64,000 bases of DNA from Eutreptiella sp. 'Long Island Sound 2002' (Eukaryota; Euglenozoa; Euglenophyceae; Eutreptiales; Eutreptiaceae): assembly GCA_964036045.1 (NCBI GenBank), contig CAXIWF010000526.1, positions 62,001-126,000 of the forward strand. The letters are read 5' to 3'. The notes beneath the pieces were generated by a model. The model had not been told where the DNA came from and did not search any database. It saw nothing but the letters and a program-made list of their open reading frames with translations. Numbering within the stretch: the first letter of the stretch is position 1; every line of letters starts with the position of its first letter. The position numbers and the translations under genes are program-made. Of this stretch, positions 25,501-38,120 are shown one piece after another.

Positions 25501-26580
25501 ATTTTCCGAGAATTTTCCGAGAAATTTCCGAGAATTTTCTGAGAATTTTCCGAGAATTTTCCGACAATTTTCCGAGAATTTTCCGAGAATTTTCCGACAA
25601 TTTTCTGAGAATATTCCGAGAATTTTCCGAGAATTTTCCGAGAATTTTCCGAAAATTTTCCGAGAATTTTCCGAGAATTTTCCGAGAATTTTCCGAGAAT
25701 TTTCCGAGAATTTTCCGAGAATTTTCCGAGAATTTTCCGAGAATTTTCCGAGAATTTTCTGAGAATTGTCTGAGAATTTTCTGAGAATTTTCCGAGAATT
25801 TTCCGAGAATTTTCCGAGAATTTTCCGAGAATTTTCCGAGAATTTTCCGAGAATTTTCCGAGAATTTTCCGAAAATTTTCCGAGAATTTTCCGAGAATTT
25901 TCCGAGAATTTTCCGAGAATTTTCCGAGAATTTTCCGAGAATTTTCCGAGAATTTTCCGAGAATTTTCCGAGAATTTTCTGAGAATTTTCCCAGAATTTT
26001 CCGAGATTTTTCCGAGATTTTTCCGAGAAGTTTCCGAGAATTTTCCGATAATTTTCCGAGAATTTTCCGAGAATTTTCCGAGAATTTTCCGAGAATTTTC
26101 CGAGAATTTTCCGAGAGTTTTCCGTCAATTTTCCGAGAATTTTCCGAGAATTTTCCGAGAATTTTCGGAGAATTTTCCGAGAATTTTTCGAGAATTTTCC
26201 GAGAATTTTCGGAAAATTTTTCGAGAATTTTCCGAGAATTTTCCGAGAATTTTCCGAGAATTTTCCGAGAATTTTCCGAGAATTTTCCGAGAATTTTCGG
26301 GGAATTTTCCGAGAATTTTCCGAGAATTTTCCGAGAATTTTCCGGGAATTTTCCGAGAATTTTCCGAGAATTTTCCGAGAATTTTCCGAGAATTTTCCGA
26401 CAATTTTCCGTCAATTTTCCGAGAATTTTCCGAGAATTTTCCGAGAATTTTCCGAGAATTTTCCGAGAATTTTCCGAGAATTTTCCGAGAATTTTCCGAG
26501 AATTTTCCGAGAATTTTCTGAGAATTTTCCGAGAATTTTCCGAGAATTTTCCGAGAATTTTCCGAGAATTTTCCGAGAAT
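22598..26580 (+). repeat. A landmarks plus X module, copy 2
   Basis: Type A GATAA landmarks are at 22,769, 23,407 and 26,047. The X module is marked by GTCAATTTT at 24,023, GAAATTTCC at 24,289 and GTCAATTTT at 24,859 (570 bp). It matches 781-4,700 at offset 21,819, changing to 21,885 before 26,047. A unit with TTGCGAGATTTTT near 24,595 is specific to this copy among those I compared. Confidence 0.8.
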
Positions 26581-27940
26581 TGTCTGAGAATTTTCTGAGA
26601 ATTTTCCGAGAATTTTCCGAGAATTTTCCGAGAATTTTCCGAGAATTTTCCGAGAATTTTCCGAGAATTTTCCGAGAATTTTCCGAAAATTTTCCGAGAA
26701 TTTTCCGAGAATTTTCCGAGAATTTCCCGAGAATTTTCCGAGAATTTTCCGAAAATTTTCCGAGAATTTTCCGAGAATTTTCCGAGAATTTTCCGAGAAT
26801 TTTCCGAGAATTTTCCGAGAATTTTCCGGGAATTTTCGGAGAATTTTCTGAGAATTTTCCGAGAATTTTCCGAGAATTTTCCGAGAATTTTCCGAGAATT
26901 TTCCGAGAATTTTCGGAGAATTTTTCGAGAATTTTCCGAGAATTTTCCGAGAATTTTCCGAGAATTTTCCGAGAATTTTCCGAGAATTTTCCGGGAATTT
27001 TCGGAGAATTTTCTGAGAATTTTCCGAGAATTTTCCGAGAATTTTCCGAGAATTTTTCGAGAATTTTCCGAGAATTTTCCGAGAATTTTCTGAGAATTTT
27101 CCGAGAATTTTCTGAGAATTTTCCGAGAATTTTCCGAGAATTTTCCGAGAATTTTCCGAGAATTTTCGGAGAATTTTTCGAGAATTTTCCGAGAATTTTC
27201 CGAGAATTTTCCGAGAATTTTCCGAGAATTTTCCGGGAATTTTCGGAGAATTTTCCGAGAATTTTCCGAGAATTTTCCGAGAATTTTCCGAGAATTTTCC
27301 GAGAATTTTCCGAGAATTTTCTGAGAATTTTCCGAGAATTTTCTGAGAATTTTCCGAGAATTTTCCGAGAATTTTCCGAGAATTTTCCGAGAATTTTCGG
27401 AGAATTTTTCGAGAATTTTCCGAGAATTTTCCGAGAATTTTCCGAGAATTTTCCGAGAATTTTCCGGGAATTTTCGGAGAATTTTCTGAGAATTTTCCGA
27501 GAATTTTCCGAGAATTTTCCGAGAATTTTCCGAGAATTTTCTGAGAATTTTCCAAGAATTTTCCGAGATTTTTCCGAGAATTTTCCGAGAATTTTCCGAG
27601 AATTTTCCGAGAATTTTCCGAGAATTTTCCGAGAATTTTCTGAGAATTTTCCGAGAATTTTCCGAGAATTTTCCGAGAATTTTCCGAGAATTTTCTGGCA
27701 ATTTTCCGAGAATTTTCCGAGAATTTTCCGAGAATTTCCGAGAATTTTCCGAGAATTTTCGGAGAATTTTTCGAGAATTTTCCGAGAATTTTCCGAGAAT
27801 TTTCCGAGAATTTTCCGAGAATTTTCCGGGAATTTTCGGAGAATTTTCTGAGAATTTTCCGAGAATTTTCCGAGAATTTTCCGAGAATTTTCCGAGAATT
27901 TTCCGAGAATTTTCCGAGAATTTTCTGAGAATTTTCCAAG
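26581..27940 (+). repeat. Ladder module, copy 3 (four steps)
   Basis: Markers GGGAATTTTCGG lie at 26,828, 26,993, 27,235, 27,466 and 27,828, giving steps of 165, 242, 231 and 362 bp, exactly those of 4,943-5,943 at offset 21,885. TGGCAATTTT is at 27,696, matching 5,811. The identity of step order shows that the short ladder was copied as a block within the large duplication. Confidence 0.85.
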
Positions 27941-28828
27941 AATTTTCCGAGATTTTTCCGAGAATTTTCCGAGAATTTTCCGAGAATTTTCCGAGAATTT
28001 TCCGAGAATTTTCCGAGAATTTTCTGAGAACTTTCCGAGAATTTTCCGAGAATTTTCCGAGAATTTTCCGAGAATTTCCGAGAATTTTCCGAGAATTTTC
28101 CGAGAATTTTCCGTCAATTTTCCGAGAATTTTCTGAGAATTTTCCGAGAATTTTCCGAGAATTTTCCGAGAATTTTCCGAGAATTTTCCGAGAATTTTCC
28201 GAGAATTTTCCGAGAATTTTCCGAGAATTTTCCGAGAATTTTCCGAGAATTTTCCGAGAACTTTCCGAGAATTTTCCGAGAATTTTCCGAGAATTTTCCG
28301 AGAATTTTCCGAGAATTTTCCGAGAATTATCCGAGAATTATCCGAGAATTTCCGAGAATTTTCCGAGAATTTTCCGAGAATTTTCCGAGAATTTTCCGAG
28401 AATTTTCCGAGAATTTTCCGAGAATTTTCCGAGAATTTTCCGAGAATTTTCCGAGAATTTTCCGAGAATTTTCCGAGAATTTTCCGAAAATTTTCCGAGA
28501 ATTTTCCGAGAATTTTCCGAGAATTTTCCGAGAATTTTCCGAGAATTTTCCGAGAATTTTCCGTCAATTTTCCGAGAATTTTCCGAGAATTTTCCGAAAA
28601 TTTTCCGAGAATTTTCCGAGAATTTTCCGAGAATTTTCCGAGAATTTTCCGAGAATTTTCCGAGAATTTTCCGAGAATTTTCCGAGAATTTTCTGAGAAT
28701 TTTCCGAGAATTTTCCGAGAATTTTCCGAGAATTTTCCGAGAATTTTCCGAGAATTTTCCGAGAATTTTCCGAGAATTTTCTGAGAATTTCCTGAGAATT
28801 TTCCGAGAATTTTCCGAGAATTTTCCGA
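27941..28828 (+). repeat. Linker with twin TTATCC units, copy 3
   Basis: The stretch is equivalent to 6,055-6,954 and 20,391-21,297. The twin TTATCC units are at 28,327 and 28,338, followed by a 10-bp GAGAATTTCC unit. The distance from TGGCAATTTT (27,696) to GAAAGTTGCG (28,829) is 1,133 bp, the same as in the copy at 48,281-49,414. Confidence 0.8.
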
Positions 28829-29255
28829 GAAAGTTGCGAGAATTTTCTGAGAATTTTCCGAGAGTTTTCCGAGAATTTTCCGAGAATTTTCCGAGAATTT
28901 TCCGAGAATTTTCCGAGAATTTTCCGAGAATTTTCCGACAATTTTCCGAGAATTTTCCGAGAATTTTCCGAGAATTTTCCGAGAATTTTCCGAGAATTTT
29001 CCGAGAATTTTCTGAGAATTTTCCGAGAATTTTCCGGGAATTTTCCGAGAATTTTCCGAGAATTTTCCGAGAATTTTCCGAGAATTTTCCAAGAATTTTC
29101 CGGGAATTTTCCGAGAATTTTCGGAGAATTTTCCGAGAATTTTCCGAGAATTTTCCGAGAATTTTCCGAGAATTTTCCGAAAATTTTCTGAGAATTTTCC
29201 CAGAATTTTCCGAGAATTTTCCGAGATTTTTCCGAGAAGTTTCCGAGAATTTTCC

Positions 29256-29990
29256 GATAATTTTCCGAGAATTTTCCGAGAATTTTCCGAGAATTTTCCG
29301 AGAATTTTCTGAGAATTTTCCGAGAATATTCCGAGAATTTTCCGAGAATTTTCTGAGAATTTTCCGAGAATTTTCGGAGAATTTTTCGAGAATTTTCCGA
29401 GAATTTTCCGTCAATTTTCCGAGAATTTTCCGAGAATTTTCCGAGAATTTTCCGAGAATTTTCCGGGAATTTTCCGAGAATTTCCGAGAATTTGCCGAGA
29501 ATTTTCTGGGAATTTTCCGAGAATTTTCCAAGAATTTTCCGAGAATTTTCCGAGAATTTTCCGAGAATTTTCCGTCAATTTTCCGAGAATTTTCCGAGAA
29601 TTTTCCGAGATTTTCCGAGAATTTTCCGAGAATTTTCCGAGAATTTTCCGAGAATTTTCTGAGAATTTTCCGAGAATTTTCCGAGAATTTTCTGAGAATT
29701 TTCCGAGAATTTTCCGAGAATTTTCCGAGAATTTTCCAAGAATTTTCCGAGAATTTTCCGAGAATTTTCCGAGAATTTTCCGAGAATTTTCCGAGAATTT
29801 TCCGAGAATTTTCTGAGAATTTTCCGAGAATTTTCCGAGAATTTTCCGAGAATTTTCTGAGAATTTTCCCAGAATTTTCCGAGAATTTTCCAAGATTTTT
29901 CCGAGAATTTTCCGAGAATTTTCCGAGAATTTTCCGAGAATTTTCCGAGAATTTTCCGGGAATTTTCCGAGAACTTTCCGAGAATTTTCC
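29256..29990 (+). repeat. 735-bp tandem duplication, left copy
   Basis: The block from GATAA (29,256) through GAATATTCC, the GCCGAG/CTGGG pair and the 10-bp GAGATTTTCC unit to GAACTTTCC (29,971) is repeated directly after itself. GAACTTTCC recurs at 30,706, 735 bp on. The bottom-strand open frames at 29,411-29,893 and 30,146-30,628 translate identically. An offset of 735 is not a multiple of 11 (66 units plus 9), as expected if each copy holds two 10-bp units. Confidence 0.85.
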
Positions 29991-30725
29991 GATAATTTTC
30001 CGAGAATTTTCCGAGAATTTTCCGAGAATTTTCCGAGAATTTTCTGAGAATTTTCCGAGAATATTCCGAGAATTTTCCGAGAATTTTCTGAGAATTTTCC
30101 GAGAATTTTCGGAGAATTTTTCGAGAATTTTCCGAGAATTTTCCGTCAATTTTCCGAGAATTTTCCGAGAATTTTCCGAGAATTTTCCGAGAATTTTCCG
30201 GGAATTTTCCGAGAATTTCCGAGAATTTGCCGAGAATTTTCTGGGAATTTTCCGAGAATTTTCCAAGAATTTTCCGAGAATTTTCCGAGAATTTTCCGAG
30301 AATTTTCCGTCAATTTTCCGAGAATTTTCCGAGAATTTTCCGAGATTTTCCGAGAATTTTCCGAGAATTTTCCGAGAATTTTCCGAGAATTTTCTGAGAA
30401 TTTTCCGAGAATTTTCCGAGAATTTTCTGAGAATTTTCCGAGAATTTTCCGAGAATTTTCCGAGAATTTTCCAAGAATTTTCCGAGAATTTTCCGAGAAT
30501 TTTCCGAGAATTTTCCGAGAATTTTCCGAGAATTTTCCGAGAATTTTCTGAGAATTTTCCGAGAATTTTCCGAGAATTTTCCGAGAATTTTCTGAGAATT
30601 TTCCCAGAATTTTCCGAGAATTTTCCAAGATTTTTCCGAGAATTTTCCGAGAATTTTCCGAGAATTTTCCGAGAATTTTCCGAGAATTTTCCGGGAATTT
30701 TCCGAGAACTTTCCGAGAATTTTCC
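29991..30725 (+). repeat. 735-bp tandem duplication, right copy
   Basis: This right copy starts with GATAA at 29,991 but lacks the GAGAAG unit that normally precedes it. Instead GAACTTTCC and one consensus unit come before it, which places the junction within a few bases of 29,985-29,991. The sequence is otherwise the same as the left copy over the compared region. Confidence 0.85.
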
Positions 30726-30863
30726 GAGAATTTTCCGAGAATTTTCCGAGAATTTTCCGAGAATTTTCTGAGAATTTTCCGAGAATTTTAAGGGGAATTT
30801 TCCGAGAATTTTCCGAGAATTTTCCGAGAATTTTACGAGAATTTTCCGAGAATTTTCCGTCAT

Positions 30864-33800
30864 TTTTCCGAGAACTTTCCAAGAATTTTCCGAGAATTTT
30901 CCGAGAATTTTCCGAGAATTTTCCGAGAATTTTCCGAGAATCTTCCGAGAATTTTCCGAGAATTTTCTGAGAATTTTCCCAGAATTTTCCGAGATTTTTC
31001 CGAGATTTTTCCGAGAAGTTTCCGAGAATTTTCCGATAATTTTCCGAGAATTTTCCGAGAATTTTCCGAGAATTTTCCGAGAATTTTCCGAGAATTTTCC
31101 GAGAGTTTTCCGTCAATTTTCCGAGAATTTTCCGAGAATTTTCCGAGAATTTTCCGAGAATTTTCCGAGAATTTTCCGAGAATTTTCCGAGAATTTTCGG
31201 AGAATTTTTCGAGAATTTTCCGAGAATTTTCCGAGAATTTTCCGAGAATTTTCCGAGAATTTTCCGAGAATTTTCCGAGAATTTTCGGGGAATTTTCCGA
31301 GAATTTTCCGAGAATTTTCCGAGAATTTTGGCAGAATTTTCCGAGAATTTTCCGAGAATTTTCTGAGAATTTTCCGAGAATTTTCCGAGAATTTTCCGAG
31401 AATTTTCCGAGAATTTTCCGAGAATTGTCTGAGAATTTTCTGAGAATTTTCCGAGAATTTTCCGAGAATTTTCCGAGAATTTTCCGAGAATTTTCCGAGA
31501 ATTTTCCGAGAATTTTCCGAGAATTTTCCGAGAATTTTCCGAAAATTTTCCGAGAATTTTCCGAGAATTTTCCGAGAATTTTCCGAGAATTTTCCGAGAA
31601 TTTTCCGAGAATTTTCCGAGAATTTTCCGAGAATTTTCCGAGAATTTTCCGAGAATTTTCTGAGAATTTTCCGAGAATTTTCCGAGAATTTTCCGAGAAT
31701 TTTCCGAGAATTTTCCGAGAATTTTCGGGGAATTTTCCGAGAATTTTCCGAGAATTTTCCGAGAATTTTCCGAGAATTTTCCGAGAATTTTCCGAGAATT
31801 TTCTGAGAATTTTCCGAGAATTTTCCGAGAATTTTCCGAGAATTTTCCGAGAATTTTCCGAGAATTGTCTGAGAATTTTCTGAGAATTTTCCGAGAATTT
31901 TCCGAGAATTTTCCGAGAATTTTCCGAGAATTTTCCGAGAATTTTCCGAGAATTTTCCGAGAATTTTCCGAAAATTTTCCGAGAATTTTCCGAGAATTTT
32001 CCGAGAATTTTCCGAGAATTTTCCGAGAATTTTCCGAGAATTTTCCGAGAATTTTCCGAGAATTTTCCGAGAATTTTCTGAGAATTTTCCCAGAGTTTTC
32101 CGAGATTTTTCCGAGATTTTTCCGAGAAGTTTCCGAGAATTTTCCGATAATTTTCCGAGAATTTTCCGAGAATTTTCCGAGAATTTTCCGAGAATTTTCC
32201 GAGAATTTTCCGAGAGTTTTCCGTCAATTTTCCGAGAATTTTCCGAGAATTTTCCGAGAATTTTCGGAGAATTTTCCGAGAATTTTTCGAGAATTTTCCG
32301 AGAATTTTCGGAGAATTTTTCGAGAATTTTCCGAGAATTTTCCGAGAATTTTCCGAGAATTTTCCGAGAATTTTCCGAGAATTTTCCGAGAATTTTCCGA
32401 GAATTTTCCGAGAATTTTCCGAGAATTTTCTGAGAATTTTCCGAGAATTTTCCGAGAATTTTCTGAGAATTTTCCGAGAATTTTCCGAGAATTTTCCGAG
32501 AATTTTCCAAGAATTTTCCGAGAATTTTCCGAGAATTTTCCGAGAATTTTCCGAGAATTTTCCGAGAATTTTCCGAGAATTTTCTGAGAATTTTCCGAGA
32601 ATTTTCCGAGAATTTTCCGAGAATTTTCTGAGAATTTTCCCAGAATTTTCCGAGAATTTTCCAAGATTTTTCCGAGAATTTTCCGAGAATTTTCCGAGAA
32701 TTTTCCGAGAATTTTCCGAGAATTTTCCGGGAATTTTCCGAGAATTTTCCGAGAATTTTCCGAGAATTTTCCGAGAATTTTCCGAGAATTTTCCGAGAAT
32801 TTTCTGAGAATTTTCCGAGAATTTTCCGAGAATTTTCCGAGAATTTTCCGAGAATTTTCCGAGAATTTTCTGAGAATTTTCCGAGAATTTTCCGAGAATT
32901 TTCTGAGAATTTTCCCAGAATTTTCCGAGAATTTTCCAAGATTTTTCCGAGAATTTTCCGAGAATTTTCCGAGAATTTTCCGAGAATTTTCCGAGAATTT
33001 TCCGAGAATTTTCCGGGAATTTTCCGAGAATTTTCCGAGAATTTTCCGAGAATTTTCCGAGAATTTTCCGAGAATTTTCCGAGAATTTTCTGAGAATTTT
33101 CCGAGAATTTTAAGGGGAATTTTCCGAGAATTTTCCGAGAATTTTCCGAGAATTTTACGAGAATTTTCCGAGAATTTTCCGTCATTTTTCCGAGAACTTT
33201 CCAAGAATTTTCCGAGAATTTTCCGAGAATTTTCCGAGAATTTTCCGAGAATTTTCCGAGAATCTTCCGAGAATTTTCCGAGAATTTTCTGAGAATTTTC
33301 CCAGAATTTTCCGAGATTTTTCCGAGATTTTTCCGAGAAGTTTCCGAGAATTTTCCGATAATTTTCCGAGAATTTTCCGAGAATTTTCCGAGAATTTTCC
33401 GAGAATTTTCCGAGAATTTTCCGAGAGTTTTCCGTCAATTTTCCGAGAATTTTCCGAGAATTTTCCGAGAATTTTCCGAGAATTTTCCGAGAATTTTCCG
33501 AGAATTTTCCGAGAATTTTCGGAGAATTTTTCGAGAATTTTCCGAGAATTTTCCGAGAATTTTCCGAGAATTTTCCGAGAATTTTCCGAGAATTTTCCGA
33601 GAATTTTCGGGGAATTTTCCGAGAATTTTCCGAGAATTTTCCGAGAATTTTCCGAGAATTTTCCGAGAATTTTCCGAGAATTTTCTGAGAATTTTCCGAG
33701 AATTTTCCGAGAATTTTCCGAGAATTTTCCGAGAATTTTCCGAGAATTGTCTGAGAATTTTCTGAGAATTTTCCGAGAATTTTCCGAGAATTTTCCGAGA

Positions 33801-35555
33801 ATTTTCCGAGAATTTTCCGAGAATTTTCCGAGAATTTTCCGAGAATTTTCCGAAAATTTTCCGAGAATTTTCCGAGAATTTTCCGAGAATTTTCCGAGAA
33901 TTTTCCGAGAATTTTCCGAGAATTTTCCGAGAATTTTCCGAGAATTTTCCGAGAATTTTCTGAGAATTTTCCCAGAATTTTCCGAGATTTTTCCGAGATT
34001 TTTCTGAGAAGTTTCCGAGAATTTTCCGATAATTTTCCGAGAATTTTCCGAGAATTTTCCGAGAATTTTCCGAGAATTTTCCGAGAATTTTCCGAGAGTT
34101 TTCCGTCAATTTTCCGAGAATTTTCCGAGAATTTTCCGAGAATTTTCGGAGAATTTTCCGAGAATTTTTCGAGAATTTTCCGAGAATTTTCGGAGAATTT
34201 TTCGAGAATTTTCCGAGAATTTTCCGAGAATTTTCCGAGAATTTTCCGAGAATTTTCCGAGAATTGTCTGAGAATTTTCCGAGAATTTTCCGAGAATTTT
34301 CCGAGAATTTTCCGAGAATTTTCCGAGAATTTTCCGAGAATTTTCCGAGAATTTTCCGAGAATTTTCCGAAAATTTTCCGAGAATTTTCCGAGAATTTTC
34401 CGAGAATTTTCCGAGAATTTTCCGAGAATTTTCCGAGAATTTTCCGAGAATTTTCCGAGAATTTTCCGAGAATTTTCTGAGAATTTTCCGAGAATTTTCC
34501 GAGAATTTTCCGAGAATTTTCCGAGAATTTTCCGAGAATTTTCGGGGAATTTTCCGAGAATTTTCCGAGAATTTTCCGAGAATTTTCCGAGAATTTTCCG
34601 AGAATTTTCCGAGAATTTTCTGAGAATTTTCCGAGAATTTTCCGAGAATTTTCCGAGAATTTTCCGAGAATTTTCCGAGAATTGTCTGAGAATTTTCTGA
34701 GAATTTTCCGAGAATTTTCCGAGAATTTTCCGAGAATTTTCCGAGAATTTTCCGAGAATTTTCCGAGAATTTTCCGAGAATTTTCCGAAAATTTTCCGAG
34801 AATTTTCCGAGAATTTTCCGAGAATTTTCCGAGAATTTTCCGAGAATTTTCCGAGAATTTTCCGAGAATTTTCCGAGAATTTTCCGAGAATTTTCTGAGA
34901 ATTTTCCCAGAGTTTTCCGAGATTTTTCCGAGATTTTTCCGAGAAGTTTCCGAGAATTTTCCGATAATTTTCCGAGAATTTTCCGAGAATTTTCCGAGAA
35001 TTTTCCGAGAATTTTCCGAGAATTTTCCGAGAGTTTTCCGTCAATTTTCCGAGAATTTTCCGAGAATTTTCCGAGAATTTTCGGAGAATTTTCCGAGAAT
35101 TTTTCGAGAATTTTCCGAGAATTTTCGGAGAATTTTTCGAGAATTTTCCGAGAATTTTCCGAGAATTTTCCGAGAATTTTCCGAGAATTTTCCGAGAATT
35201 TTCCGAGAATTTTCGGGGAATTTTCCGAGAATTTTCCGAGAATTTTCCGAGAATTTTCCGAGAATTTTCTGAGAATTTTCCGAGAATTTTCCGAGAATTT
35301 TCTGAGAATTTTCCGAGAATTTTCCGAGAATTTTCCGAGAATTTTCCAAGAATTTTCCGAGAATTTTCCGAGAATTTTCCGAGAATTTTCCGAGAATTTT
35401 CCGAGAATTTTCCGAGAATTTTCTGAGAATTTTCCGAGAATTTTCCGAGAATTTTCCGAGAATTTTCTGAGAATTTTCCCAGAATTTTCCGAGAATTGTC
35501 CAAGATTTTTCCGAGAATTTTCCGAGAATTTTCCGAGAATTTTCCGAGAATTTTC
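30864..35555 (+). repeat. Cluster of type A landmarks, copy 2
   Basis: Type A GATAA landmarks are at 31,035, 32,146, 33,357, 34,028 and 34,963, and a B tail has AAGGGG at 33,112. Spacings are 1,111, 1,211, 671 and 935 bp, compared with 1,056, 958, 627 and 935 bp in the first copy, so three intervals changed in length while the last stayed fixed. A lone TTTTGGCAG unit lies near 31,329. Confidence 0.8.
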
Positions 35556-38120
35556 CGAGAATTTTCCGGGAATTTTCCGAGAATTTTCCGAGAATTTTCC
35601 GAGAATTTTCCGAGAATTTTCCGAGAATTTTCCGAGAATTTTCTGAGAATTTTCCGAGAATTTTAAGGGGAATTTTCCGAGAATTTTCCGAGAATTTTCC
35701 GAGAATTTTACGAGAATTTTCCGAGAATTTTCCGTCATTTTTCCGAGAACTTTCCAAGAATTTTCCGAGAATTTTCCGAGAATTTTCCGAGAATTTTCCG
35801 AGAATTTTCCGAGAATCTTCCGAGAATTTTCCGAGAATTTTCTGAGAATTTTCCCAGAATTTTCCGAGATTTTTCCGAGATTTTTCCGAGAAGTTTCCGA
35901 GAATTTTCCGATAATTTTCCGAGAATTTTCCGAGAATTTTCCGAGAATTTTCCGAGAATTTTCCGAGAATTTTCCGAGAGTTTTCCGTCAATTTTCCGAG
36001 AATTTTCCGAGAATTTTCCGAGAATTTTCCGAGATTTTTCCGAGAATTTTCCGAGAATTTTCCGAGAATTTTCGGAGAATTTTTCGAGAATTTTCCGAGA
36101 ATTTTCCGAGAATTTTCCGAGAATTTTCCGAGAATTTTCCGAGAATTTTCCGAGAATTTTCGGGGAATTTTCCGAGAATTTTCCGAGAATTTTCCGAGAA
36201 TTTTCCGAGAATTTTCCGAGAATTTTCCGAGAATTTTCTGAGAATTTTCCGAGAATTTTCCGAGAATTTTCCGAGAATTTTCCGAGAATTTTCCGAGAAT
36301 TGTCTGAGAATTTTCTGAGAATTTTCCGAGAATTTTCCGAGAATTTTCCGAGAATTTTCCGAGAATTTTCCGAGAATTTTCCGAGAATTTTCCGAGAATT
36401 TTCCGAAAATTTTCCGAGAATTTTCCGAGAATTTTCCGAGAATTTTCCGAGAATTGTCTGAGAATTTTCTGAGAATTTTCCGAGAATTTTCCGAGAATTT
36501 TCCGAGAATTTTCCGAGAATTTTCCGAGAATTTTCCGAGAATTTTCCGAGAATTTTCCGAAAATTTTCCGAGAATTTTCCGAGAATTTTCCGAGAATTTT
36601 CCGAGAATTTTCCGAGAATTTTCCGAGAATTTTCCGAGAATTTTCCGAGAATTTTCCGAGAATTTTCTGAGAATTTTCCCAGAATTTTCCGAGATTTTTC
36701 CGAGATTTTTCTGAGAAGTTTCCGAGAATTTTCCGATAATTTTCCGAGAATTTTCCGAGAATTTTCCGAGAATTTTCCGAGAATTTTCCGAGAATTTTCC
36801 GAGAGTTTTCCGTCAATTTTCCGAGAATTTTCCGAGAATTTTCCGAGAATTTTCGGAGAATTTTCCGAGAATTTTTCGAGAATTTTCCGAGAATTTTCGG
36901 AGAATTTTTCGAGAATTTTCCGAGAATTTTCCGAGAATTTTCCGAGAATTTTCCGAGAATTTTCCGAGAATTTTCCGAGAATTTTCGGGGAATTTTCCGA
37001 GAATTTTCCGAGAATTTTCCGAGAATTTTCCGGGAATTTTCCGAGAATTTTCCGAGAATTTTCCGAGAATTTTCCGAGAATTTTCCGAGAATTTTCCGTC
37101 AATTTTCCGAGAATTTTCCGAGAATTTTCCGAGAATTTTCCGAGAATTTTCCGAGAATTTTCCGAGAATTTTCCGAGAATTTTCCGAGAATTTTCCGAGT
37201 ATTTTCTGAGAATTTTCCGAGAATTTTCCGAGAATTTTCCGAGAATTTTCCGAGAATTTTCCGAGAATTGTCTGAGAATTTTCTGAGAATTTTCCGAGAA
37301 TTTTCCGAGAATTTTCCGAGAATTTTCCGAGAATTTTCCGAGAATTTTCCGTCAATTTTCCGAGAATTTTCCGAAAATTTTCCGAGAATTTTCCGAGAAT
37401 TTTCCGAGAATTTTCCGAGAATTTTCCGAGAATTTTCCGAGAATTTTCCGAGAATTTTCCGAGAATTTTCTGAGAATTTTCCGAGAATTTTCCGAGAATT
37501 TTCCGAGAATTTTCCGAGAATTTTCCGAGAATTTTCCGAGAATTTTCCGAGAATTTTCCGAGAATTTTCTGAGAATTTCCTGAGAATTTTCCGAGAATTT
37601 TCCGAGAATTTTCCGAGAAATTTCCGAGAATTTTCTGAGAATTTCCCGAGAATTTTCCGAGAATTTTCCGAGAATTTTCCGAGAATTTTCCGAGAATTTT
37701 CCGAGAATTTTCCGAGAATTTTCCGACAATTTTCCGAGAATTTTCCGAGAATTTTCCGAGAATTTTCCGAGAATTTTCCGAGAATTTTCCGAGAATTTTC
37801 CGAGAATTTTCTGAGAATCTTCCGAGAATTTTCCGGGAATTTTCCGAGAATTTTCCGAGAATTTTCCGAGAATTTTCCGAGAATTTTCCAAGAATTTTCC
37901 GAGAATTTTCCGAGAATTTTCCGAGATTTTTCCGAGAATTTTCTGAGAATTTTCCGAGAATTTTCCGAGAATTTTCTGAGAATTTTCCGAGAATTTTCCG
38001 AGAATTTTCCGAGAATTTTCCGAGAATTTTCCGAGAATTTTCCGAGAATTTTCCGAGAATTTTCGGAGAATTTTCCGAGAATTTTCCGAGAATTTTCCGA
38101 GAATTTTCCGAGAATTTTCC
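35556..38120 (+). repeat. B tail, A landmarks and X module, copy 3
   Basis: A B tail with AAGGGG at 35,665 and GTCATTTTT near 35,734 is followed by A landmarks at 35,910 and 36,735. The second has the TTTCTGAGAAG variant shared with 11,078 and 34,028. The X module starts here, with GTCAATTTT near 37,350 and GAAATTTCC at 37,617. Its second GTCAATTTT at 38,253 lies 636 bp on, 66 bp more than in most copies, because an extra CGGAG-marked stretch near 38,131 is present. A GAGTATTTTCTG unit near 37,197 is unique. Confidence 0.75.

Larger units (their letters stand above)
28829..30863 (+). repeat. B module with internal duplication
   Basis: The module begins with GAAAGTTGCG at 28,829 and has GATAA at 29,256. 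It ends with AAGGGG at 30,790 and GTCATTTTT near 30,859. It is about 735 bp longer than the reference because its middle is tandemly duplicated. Apart from that insertion it keeps the reference order. Confidence 0.85.
21809..35555 (+). repeat. Large segmental duplication, copy 2
   Basis: This is the second copy of the block at 1-12,600, in the same order and orientation and about 1.1 kb longer. Extra material includes a 735-bp tandem duplication at 29,256-30,725, 66 bp (6 units) added between GATAA 23,407 and 26,047, and a further 253 bp between 32,146 and 33,112. Shared private variants (CCCAG at 211 and 22,030; CCCAGAGTTTT at the landmarks 9,493, 12,013, 32,146 and 34,963) show common descent rather than chance similarity. 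The copies part at about 35,555, where this one has a CCGGG unit. Confidence 0.85.
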
